The position numbers and the translations under genes were made by a program. The notes beneath the pieces were generated by a model, which had not been told where the DNA came from, made no database searches, and worked only from the letters and a program-made list of their open reading frames with translations. Below are positions 1 to 7,430 of a stretch of DNA of 19,179 nucleotides, piece by piece (position 1 is the first letter of the stretch; every line of letters begins with the position of its first letter). The DNA is from UBA6263 sp049305865 (GTDB lineage Bacteria; Patescibacteriota; Gracilibacteria; Absconditabacterales; Absconditicoccaceae), in NCBI GenBank assembly GCA_049305865.1, contig JBAQPP010000050.1, positions 1 through 19,179 on the forward strand. Reading direction: 5' to 3'.

Positions 1-1069
1 ATCTTAGATTGAGTCTACGAGATTGAAAATCTAAAAATGATGTTACAGAATGGGTCTCTCCATAAGCATTACGTGATGGCATCCAACATTCTAGGTCATG
101 AGAATTATATTTACCTATAGCCAAATCTCCACTACAAAGTTGTAAAAGACGATATGGTATTTTTAGATCATCCAAAATTTCCATTGAATTACCCAAAATA
201 TGATCGTGTAATTTATCTGACAAAGAGATATCTTCTGGTAGAATAACGACCTGTTCTACTTTCATAAACTGATGTACTCTATACAGACCGGCAGTATCCT
301 TTCAATATGTACCAGCTTCTCTACGATAACAAGCAGAATATCAACAATATTTTTTTGGTAATTCATCTTCATTTAAAACCTCATTCATATGATAAGCTGT
401 TACTGGGATTTCAGATGTTCAGATAAGCCATTGATTATCCCTTTCCAGCCGATAAGCATCCTCTTCTCATCAAGGGAAATATCCAGTTCATATAAGACAT
501 TCAGGATTAACAATATTTGGAACATTCATAGGGATAAATCACTTTGCAACAAGTTTTTTCAATGAGTACTGCAAAACCGCCTGTTCCAAAAGCATACCAT
601 CTCATTTAAGAAAATAGCTACGCGCTCAAGCAAGCTTTACTCATCTTTCCACATCTACCATATCATAATTTTTCATCAAAGTCATATGATCTAGAGTTTC
701 AAAATCAAAACTCGGTATATCACCAAATTCTCTAACTACAACATTTTCAGCCTCATCTTTACCTATAGGTACTCATACATGTAAAGAAGTGTTTGGCATA
801 GTAAGCATAAGCTTATTAAACTGCTCTACTACTTTATCGTAATCCAATTCTAACTTCTGTATTTCAGATTTTAAATTTTTAGCTCCATCAAAATCTTTCT
901 TAGCTCCCAATTCTTTCTGTTGAAATTTCATATCATCAATTCTTTTTTGAAAATCTCTTCTTTGATCGTCCAATTTTAAGAATAAATCAACATCTACATT
1001 TTTGTTTTTATTTTTACATATTTGCTTATAAGCATCTATATCTTCACGAACCTTCTTTATATCTATCAT
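1..1069 (-). CDS. serS: Seryl-tRNA synthetase, C-terminus cut by window edge
   Basis: Class II aminoacyl-tRNA synthetase that charges tRNA-Ser with serine in the cytoplasm. About 356 codons are present; a usual SerRS has about 420, so roughly the last 60 residues, including class II motif 3, lie outside the window. The first ~100 residues form the Lys/Glu-rich helical arm typical of the tRNA-binding coiled coil. The catalytic domain follows, with LIGTSEIP near residue 217 and motif 2 (CYRREAGTYGKDTAG) near 247-261. The sequence runs out in the family motif DFQSRRLNLR. In-frame UGA codons fall on conserved glycines, including Gly217 of LIGTSE and Gly256 of TYGKDT, which supports UGA=Gly. The ATG at 1067-1069 is preceded by AT-rich sequence with no Shine-Dalgarno. 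It is divergent from the nuclease gene at 1233. Product certain; end missing. Confidence 0.97.
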
Positions 1070-1232
1070 TTATTAAATTATTAATTAAAAACTATAAATT
1101 AATAGCAATCTACAAAATCGAAAGAATATTATTAAAATAACGCAAATCAAAAGTCAGAATCATTTTTTCTTGTTCTAATACAATAAATCTATAGACTATA
1201 GTTAACAATTTAGTTTTTTTTTACAATTCAAA
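1070..1232. other. Divergent intergenic region
   Basis: AT-rich spacer between serS (-) and the nuclease gene (+). It must carry the promoters of both, but I see no convincing -35/-10 pair on either strand, no hairpin and no RNA gene. A 9-T run at about 1213-1221 precedes the nuclease ATG. Confidence 0.5.
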
Positions 1233-1619
1233 ATGCAGCAAAATATACCATTGATAATAATATGCATAATAATCTGATTAATAATAGGATATCTGATTGC
1301 GAAAATATATTTCCAGGTAAAGATTAAATGACAAAGACAAGAAGCAGTATCTAGATCTCGTTCAGTGTTACTCGGTAATGTAAACGAAAAAATAGCTCCC
1401 CTATTACCAAATTTTCCATACTACTATAAAGACATGGTTTTTGTTGGAAAATGAATAGATTATGTAGTATTTAATTGATTATCTGCAGGTACTTTAAAAA
1501 ATATTATATTCTTGGAAATTAAGAGTTGAACATCTACACTCAATAGAAATGAGAGAATGATCAAAGAATGCACAGAAAATAAAAAAGTATATTATGATAT
1601 TTATAACATCAAAAATTAG
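1233..1619 (+). CDS. Membrane-anchored endonuclease, Hjc-related (COG4741-like)
   Basis: 128-residue protein with an N-terminal membrane helix (about residues 5-24) and a short nuclease-like domain. The pattern resembles the predicted secreted endonucleases distantly related to archaeal Holliday-junction resolvases: a conserved EKIAPLLPNFPY segment, then Asp76 in GIDYVVFNGL, then FLEIKSG with Glu95-x-Lys97, then an Asn-Arg-Asn-Glu-Arg segment. D-(n)-ExK is the metal-binding signature of the PD-(D/E)XK fold. UGA supplies glycines, including those in KGID and IKSG. The topology puts the nuclease next to the membrane; I cannot tell which face. DNA processing at the envelope, for example during uptake or scavenging, is an inference. 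The TAG stop abuts the stop of the convergent VanW gene with no bases between. Family assignment is by recalled pattern. Confidence 0.8.
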
Positions 1620-2693
1620 TTATCTAACTGCCGCATTTTTACTACTATAAGCAGAATCAAAAAACTGATTATTTTTAATTTTTCAGGATTCTATATCATA
1701 TATTTCTTTAATTACTTGAGCTGATAAATTTCACATTTGTATTTTATTGATATTTACTCACTTAGAAGATTTTTGAGGCATAATAGCAACAAAATAATTA
1801 AAATCTCATTTATCAAGAATTTTAAAATATATTTCTTGATCAGAATTATTCTTTATTTCAAATTGCTTATTATTCTGATAGATAGCAGCATCATCTCAAT
1901 AAATATAATCTGAATAATATGCAGTAAGCCATACGCTATGTCATGACCTTTTTAATATTTCAATATCTGGATTAATAAGGGACGTTCTAAAAAGTTGACT
2001 AGCAAATCAACAAACTCATCCATAAAACATCAAATTTTTTGGTCAAGTTCACTTACAATATCAAGGTAAATAAGAAATATATTCATTTAGATTTATTGTT
2101 TTTCAAGGAGATAATATAAAGTTATCAAAACTATTCAAAGCTACTTTATAATTTTGTTTAGTACATGGTTTTAATAGACTCAAATCTTTACGAACAACAA
2201 AAAATCAAAGTTCTTTAGATTTTTCGTAATAAATATATTTTACTGGAATCAAAATCTTTTTTCATTGCTGTTGTAAATTAGCTAACAGATATTTATGTCT
2301 ATCACTTTTAGGCATAAAAGATTTATATCATTGAAAAAATAGATCTGTAGATTCATAAGTAAAATTTTTACTAGAATCGTTGTAAATTTCATTAAATCAA
2401 TCTAAATCAGGCCATATTTTATTTATCAATGTTTTATAAGGTATATCCGGAAACTCTTTTCTAAGTAAACATACCGGAGATAAAACATAATTATTTCAAG
2501 TTATCTGATATTCACATTTTTCATCTTTAAGTGAAATTAGTTTTTTCAATAAAGATATTTTAGGAATCTTTTTACTATATACAGATAAAGTATTTATATT
2601 TTTTGTATAATCAGAAAAACTCACTATCTCATCTGTAAGACCAAAAGATAAGGTACAAAGCCATATAATAATTAGTCAGATTAAGTATTTCAT
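1620..2693 (-). CDS. Exported VanW-domain protein
   Basis: 357-residue protein with a signal peptide (MKYLIGLIIIWLCTLSFG, then a polar chain) and a C-terminal VanW-like domain at about residues 190-295. The domain shows the usual order: an ILSPGKTINLNEYI segment, the Cys-bearing motif FYGGVCGFASQLFR (GGVC at 225-228), the short EILKRSGHSVW segment, a G-D-D-A-A-I-Y motif and the strand-turn FEIKNNSDQEIYFKI. VanW domains occur in many surface proteins of Gram-positive bacteria and CPR; their biochemical role is not settled, though cell-wall association is common. The first 180 residues match nothing I recognise. UGA codons supply many of the glycines, including one of the pair in GGVC. The start is the first ATG after an 8-bp inverted repeat. 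It is convergent with the nuclease gene. Confidence 0.85.
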
Positions 2694-2707
2694 AATAAAT
2701 AGACTAA

Positions 2708-2726
2708 TGATAACTTGAAGTTATCA
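2708..2726. repeat. Perfect inverted repeat upstream of VanW gene
   Basis: TGATAACT-TGA-AGTTATCA is an 8-bp perfect dyad with a 3-base centre, 14 bases before the VanW start codon. It could be an operator or a 5' UTR hairpin of the minus-strand transcript. No regulator is known. Confidence 0.6.
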
Positions 2727-2804
2727 CAATAAATAAAGCTATTTATAATTATATACCGATTATTAAAATTGTCAAATCTTTGTAGTACAAATAATATGTA
2801 TAAT

Positions 2805-2832
2805 TTGATTATTATCCTATACGAAATATAAT
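2805..2832 (+). promoter_or_regulatory. Sigma70-type promoter of structured RNA
   Basis: TTGATT (2805-2810), a 16-base spacer, then a perfect TATAAT (2827-2832). Transcription would start near 2839, exactly where the first long helix of the folded RNA begins. No gene lies on the plus strand downstream, so the promoter appears dedicated to that RNA. Confidence 0.75.
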
Positions 2833-2838
2833 TGTATT

Positions 2839-3072
2839 AACATAGTTACTTATCGTAGTTCTACTACACCTACTAGGTAATCATGTTGGAGGTATTCCTC
2901 CTAAAACACTATCTAGATCTTTTACCCCAAAAGATCAGATGGAACCTAGGAGAGCACTGGATGTTTATTATACAATCTATAGGAAATACAAAAAAATGTA
3001 TTTAAATCGGTTGTATGAAACCGACTCTGGTGCTCTCCAAACTTAACTAGAGGTATTCCCCTAGTTTTTTTT
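2839..3072 (+). ncRNA. Structured small RNA of unknown family (~234 nt)
   Basis: A stand-alone transcription unit between two minus-strand genes, with its own promoter and a rho-independent terminator. Pairing can be read by eye. Helix 1 joins AACAU-a-GUUACUUA (2839-2852) to UAGGUAAU-c-AUGUU (2874-2887), with a small GUAG/CUAC hairpin inside. Helix 2 is GGAGG-UAUU-CCUCC (2888-2901). Helix 3 joins CUAUCU-a-GAUCUUUU to AAAAGAUC-AGAUGG with apical loop ACCCC (about 2909-2942). Helix 4 is a 12-bp pairing of GGAGAGCACUGG (2949-2960) with CUGGUGCUCUCC (3027-3038), enclosing hairpins AAAUACA/UGUAUUU and UCGGUU/AACCGA. Helix 5 is the terminator. I find no RNase P, SRP, tmRNA or tRNA signature. A 6S-like role is possible but the shape is not typical. 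No protein-coding explanation is convincing. Confidence 0.75.
3045..3072 (+). terminator. Rho-independent terminator of structured RNA
   Basis: AACTAG-a-GG / CC-c-CTAGTT stem closed by a TATT loop and followed by eight T (3065-3072). It ends the RNA just before the convergent ParB-like gene's stop codon (3075-3077). Confidence 0.88.
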
Positions 3073-3074
3073 AT

Positions 3075-4382
3075 TTAAAATAGATCCATTTTATTCTCTC
3101 ATTTAGAAATTTCCCGATATTTATTTTCTTTAGATTTTAATTTATATGCATCTTGTTCCAGTCTGTTAACATATTCCCTAAGATTTCTAATTATAGCTTC
3201 TATATTTTTTTCATCTACAAAATCATTTATATTAAACATCAATTGTTCAGCTTGTTCATGCTTGGATAAATTATCTATGGTAATTTTTAATTCACTTTCA
3301 AATTGCTCTTTCAATCTACTCAAATAAGGATTGTTTGGATCTTGTATTATTCTCTTGTTTCGTTTTCTACGCAAAACATGAAATTCAGTTAAAGCATCTT
3401 GTTTTTTATGTTTCAATTCATTTAATATTTCATAATAATTTTTCATACAATTTGAAAGAGATTGGATTTTTAAAATATTTAGATTCATACAAGGATCAAA
3501 CTGTCATTTGTTTTTAATTTCTTGCAAATGTTTAGATACAATTTCAAAAAATTTAGTCTGAGTACTTATCTGTCATTTCCTGTTACCATATCATCATTTT
3601 TCTATAAGTCGTCTAAAAAGTTCAACTTCATGAATATCACTAATTTCAGGATATTTAGATCTAAACGCTCATATCCATTTTGCGACTCTTTTAATTATAT
3701 TTACATCATCTGTATTGGTTTCTAAAGAATCCAAAGTATTTATTATCATTCCATTGGGATTTAAAAACGAATAAGCCTCTATTCTTGGCCAATTATTTTT
3801 TTCACATTTTTTTCAAAATTCCAAAATAAATTTTTTATCTTTTCACAATTGTCTAAAATTTCTATAAATCTCAGCTCTTTCTGTATCTGATTCTATTGTT
3901 GAAAGAGCATTTGACATCAAAGCTATAAATTTTGCATCTTCAAAGCAAATATCATCCATTATCATAGAAAATATCTTATCAAAACCATATCCCTTATCAT
4001 CTATAAATTTTAAAACATTAGGATGATTTACATATTCTGTTGATAATCTTTTGAATGCTTCGTATCTAGAATGTCATCATAAAATATATAATTTTACACT
4101 GTCTTGATCTCTCCACAGTATTATTGGATTGAAAATCCTAAAATCAAAACTTCAATTCAAAACAGCATCAACAATATTTTGAACACTATGCTCACTATAT
4201 GGTTTTTTTCTATTTTGAAAATTTTTTAAATCCAAAAAAATCTGATCTAAAAATATTTCTCTGGGGGCATAATCTATATTTACTTTAAATCAAAAATTAT
4301 CAACAATTTCATGCTGTTTCAAATCTATAATTTTTAAAACTTTCTTTCAAGTTAAAATATCTGAAGATTTTAGATTTTCCAT
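3075..4382 (-). CDS. ParB/Srx-like N-terminal domain protein with coiled-coil tail
   Basis: 435-residue cytoplasmic protein. Residues ~80-115 hold FNPIILW...KLYILGGHSRYEAFKRL, the GGH-x-R-x-E-A-F signature of the ParB/sulfiredoxin superfamily, which binds or hydrolyses nucleotides (CTP in ParB). No helix-turn-helix KorB-type DNA-binding segment is obvious after it. The C-terminal ~130 residues are Lys/Glu/Gln-rich and predicted coiled coil. This makes it unlike chromosomal ParB; no parA is next to it and no parS-like site is visible. It lies 68 bases downstream of gltX on the same strand, but a hairpin plus T-run separates them just before its ATG. About 14 in-frame UGA codons read as Gly, including the first Gly of GGH. 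Function unknown; the superfamily call is moderate. Confidence 0.7.
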
Positions 4383-4392
4383 TTAAAAAAAC

Positions 4393-4415
4393 TGCTAAAG
4401 TTATAGCACTATAAC
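4393..4415 (-). promoter_or_regulatory. Overlapping hairpins before the ParB-like gene
   Basis: Two overlapping, mutually exclusive structures on the minus strand: a 7-bp dyad GTTATAG-TG-CTATAAC (4400-4415), and TGCTA-TAACTT-TAGCA (4393-4408) followed by a T-rich run that reaches the start codon at 4382. The second resembles a weak terminator for gltX read-through. The arrangement could act as an attenuator or an operator. Confidence 0.45.
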
Positions 4416-4450
4416 AATTTTAATTACAAAGTCAAAGTATTATTATAATA

Positions 4451-6094
4451 TTATTTACTAAGTCTATTAATAACTCTTTCTTTACCCATAACTTTCATCA
4501 CAGAAAATAGATCTGGAGTCTGACTAGCACAACATAGTTGTATCCTCAAAAACATAGCCAAATCTCATATCTTTCATATATATCATCATTCTTTAAATTC
4601 AGCATTATTAACAGCAAATCAGAATTGTTTTCAGATTTCTTTTAACTGATTAAACCAATCTTCAGTTGTCATATTTAAATCTAGTTTTTTAGAATAATCC
4701 GCTACAAATCTATCAATCAAATCTTTTGTAAATATTTCTGATAAAATAGGAGCATCAGAAACTAACTTTTCTCGTTCACTGTCATAGAAAAATAAAATCT
4801 GTGCCTCTACATCTTTAAATATTGTAAATCTCTTAGGATCTTTGGATGTATGCCTTTCTATATTTATTGCAGCTTTTGTATATTCAATATCAGATTCCAT
4901 GAGATCAGCGAAATGAGGATTATATTGTTTTGCCCAGTTCAAAGCATTTTCATAAAGTTCATCTGTAGATATTCTAGATATATAGTTATTACATACACTA
5001 TTGAGCTTTACTAAATCAAACAAAGCTCATGCATGATTCATTTTATCAAAACTAATTTCAAAATCTCTATATGACTTATCTGGATTGGCTATTTGCCATC
5101 ATTCAAATTCAGAAGATATGATTCACATCAGATATTCTATTATTCATTGTACAGGATATCATCTTTCAAAGAAAAATTCCACATCAGCCTCAGGATCTTT
5201 TCTTTTACTAAGTTTCCTTTTATTCCCATCATCAAGTTTCAATATTTGTGCAGGATGACAATATTTGGGATGTTGCAATCCACAAGCTCCAAATAGTTGC
5301 AAATGCAAAGGCACAGAAGTAAGCCATTCCTCTGCTCTTATTACATGTGAAACTCTCATCAAATGATCATCAACAACATGAGCCATATGATATGTGGGCA
5401 GTCAATCTCATTTTATCAAAACAACGTCATTATAGTTGTCTATCATATTCACATCTCATCTTATTTCATCATGAAAAACTATTTTTTTGGTTAGATCACC
5501 AGGAGATCTAAATCTAATAACTTGATACTTTCCACTTTCCGCTTTTAATTTATCTAATATTTCATCCATAGATTTATCTCTTCGTAAAGAAAATTTTCAA
5601 TAAATTCAAGGTACCAATTTTGACTTAGTCTGATTTTCTCTTATTTGATTTATTTCATCTTCAGTCATCCGACAAGGATATGCCAATCATTTTGAAATAA
5701 GTTCTTTGACAAAAACCTCATAAAAATATTTTCTCTTTGATTGAATATATGGTCAATAACTTCATACATCTCAATTACCAGGTAATATAGGTCATTCATC
5801 TATTTCTATTCAGAATTTTTTGAATCAGTTAATTATAATGTCGATTCATCATTCGGTTAATCTTTTTTGATCTGTATCTTCTATTCTAAGAAAAAAAGTT
5901 CATCAATTTTGATGAGCAAATTGAGATTCGACCAAAGATGCATAAATATTCCCTATATGTACAAAACCAGTAGGACTAGGAGCATAACGAGAACAGATAG
6001 GATTAGATCTTGGAGGAAATTTTTTTCCCAAATCTTCTATTGTTTCTTTAATATCAGGAAATACAATATCAGCAATATCCTTTCGAGTAGCCAT
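4451..6094 (-). CDS. gltX: Glutamyl-tRNA synthetase
   Basis: Class I aminoacyl-tRNA synthetase that attaches glutamate to tRNA-Glu, and possibly to tRNA-Gln if an amidotransferase pathway is present. It has 547 residues, slightly longer than the usual 470-500. The Rossmann domain opens with RYAPSPTGFVHIGN (HIGH-type motif HIGN, 46-49) and continues with the FFLRIEDTD segment. The middle shows LPTYHMAHVVDDHLMRVSHVIRAEEW in pieces, typical of GluRS. The KMSK-type loop is KLSKRKDPEA (KLSK at 294-297). The rest is the helical anticodon-binding region, ending GKERVINRLSK. Frequent UGA codons read as Gly; without this the gene breaks into at least four pieces. It starts at 6094 without a Shine-Dalgarno and is divergent from nusA. 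Confidence 0.97.
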
Positions 6095-6134
6095 TATTTA
6101 TAAATATATATAAAAATCTGAATATATTTAAGAA

Positions 6135-6171
6135 GATATAAAAATACGAAATTTGTGAATATTTTTATATC
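6135..6171. repeat. 12-bp perfect inverted repeat in gltX leader
   Basis: GATATAAAAATA (6135-6146) and TATTTTTATATC (6160-6171) form a perfect 12-bp dyad with a 13-base loop, about 40 bases before the gltX start. It could be a 5' UTR hairpin of gltX mRNA or a DNA operator. There is no T-run after it on either strand, so it is not a terminator. Confidence 0.65.
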
Positions 6172-6179
6172 GTCGAAAA

Positions 6180-6195
6180 TATACTATTAAGTATA
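6180..6195. repeat. Short inverted repeat TATACT/AGTATA
   Basis: TATACT-ATTA-AGTATA, a 6-bp perfect dyad close to the 12-bp repeat. In this AT-rich context it may be chance or overlap a promoter -10 element. Confidence 0.35.
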
Positions 6196-6273
6196 AAATA
6201 ACAATTCTAAACATAAATTCAAGTCAGCATTAATCAATAACTTATATCCGACAACCACATTTACAATTTTCTA

Positions 6274-6287
6274 TTGAAAAGTTTCAA
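6274..6287. repeat. TTGAAA-AG-TTTCAA dyad upstream of nusA
   Basis: A 6-bp dyad with a 2-base centre that coincides with a possible -35 hexamer (TTGAAA), 51 bases before nusA. If the promoter is real, a bound repressor would block it. Weak evidence. Confidence 0.35.
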
Positions 6288-6337
6288 TTAATATATAAAA
6301 ACAAAGCGCCATAATTTTATTTTTAAAAAAAAATTAT

Positions 6338-7366
6338 ATGAAACTAGATGGTAAGAGCATACAAACCGCAATCATGCAATTGGTAGAAGATTTTAAATTC
6401 GATCCATATCAAATTTTAGAAATTGTCAAGCTTTGAATAAGATCAGGATTTAAAAAAGATTTTCCTGAACATAAAAAATCAAATATTATAGTAAACATAG
6501 AGAATGACGGTACAGTTACAATTTATCAAGAACTCGAAGTTGTAGAAACAGTTGAAGACGAAGACGTACAGATTACATTACCTGAAGCAAAAAAAATACG
6601 TGCAGATATCAAAATCTGAGAAAAATTACTTACAAACGTAACACCAGAAAAACTTGAATTATCTAGAATAGCCGCTCAAGCAGCAGCACAGACAATAAAA
6701 CAGAATCTAAAAAATATAGAGAGAGAAAGATTTTTTGAAAAATTCCAAAACAAACAATGAGAACTTTTGAAAGCAAAAGTAATTAGAGTACATGCAGATA
6801 GCGTTATTTTGGATATAGAATGATCAGCTGTAGTGCTTCTTCCTGATTGACAGATACCACATAGAATTTATGAACCAGGTGAAGAAATTTTTGTATTATT
6901 AAAACAGATTTCAAAAGATCAATGATGAATAGTACTTGATATCACGCAATCAACCACAGATTATATAGAAGCTATTTTAAGAAAATTAGTTCCAGAACTT
7001 GAAGAATGAATCATTAAAATAGATAAAATAGCTAGAATAGCAGGAAGAAAAACGAAAATCATAATATCATCAACAGAAGAAAAAGTAGATCCAGTATGAG
7101 TAATGGTTGGTCATAAATGAGATAGAATAAATACAGTACTTTCACTACTCGATTGAGAAAAAATAGATTATATAGAAAAAACAGATGATCCAATACAGAT
7201 GATAAGAAATTGTCTTAAACCAGCTCAGATAGAAAGCATCGAAATAAATGAAAGAAAAGCAATAGTGATAGTTAATGAAGATCAAAAAGCACAAGCAATC
7301 TGAAAATGAGCATCCAATATCAAGTTAGCTACACAATTGACTGGTTACCAAATTGAAATTAGATAA
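6338..7366 (+). CDS. nusA: Transcription termination/antitermination factor NusA
   Basis: RNA-polymerase-binding elongation factor that modulates pausing and termination. Its 342 residues match the short bacterial form. The N-terminal polymerase-binding domain (about 1-125) includes AIMQLVEDFKFDP and the IAAQAAAQTIKQNLKNIER segment. An S1 domain follows (about 130-200: KAKVIRVHADSVILDIEGSA in part), then two KH domains ending IGKGASNIKLATQLTGYQIEIR. The KH GxxG loop (VGHKGDRI) carries UGA at the second Gly, and the IGKG motif is UGA at both. By my count 13 of 20 glycines are UGA, 5 GGT and 2 GGA. The acidic C-terminal repeats of proteobacterial NusA are absent, as in most bacteria. It is followed 64 bases later by purM with no visible terminator between, so purM may be co-transcribed. 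Confidence 0.96.
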
Positions 7367-7430
7367 ACAAAAGTCTAAAATAATTTTCTAATAAAAATTA
7401 AAATTACAAACCAATACAAAACTTTGTTAT

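Larger units (their letters stand above)
6095..6337. other. gltX/nusA divergent intergenic region
   Basis: 243 AT-rich bases with no gene. They hold three dyads, listed separately (6135-6171, 6180-6195 and 6274-6287). Promoters for gltX and nusA must lie here; TTGAAA at 6274 with the TATAAA-like sequence at 6294 is a candidate for nusA, but the 14-base spacing is too short to be convincing. Confidence 0.5.

Noticed and set aside
2883..3005. A 40-codon reading frame (starting MLEVFLLKHY) inside the structured RNA
   Set aside because: It spans three helices whose pairing explains the sequence better, has no ribosome binding site, and resembles no known protein. A dual-function RNA is not excluded but is unsupported.
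2839..3072. RNase P RNA, SRP RNA, tmRNA or 6S RNA
   Set aside because: Conserved RNase P (GAGGAAAGUC-type), SRP (GGAAG/AGCA apical) and tmRNA (T-arm, CCA end) elements are absent. The many separate hairpins do not match the single-bubble 6S fold.
3335..3725. Plus-strand open frames opposite the ParB-like gene
   Set aside because: Antisense shadows of a well-supported minus-strand gene; Phe/Tyr-rich composition typical of AT-rich complements.
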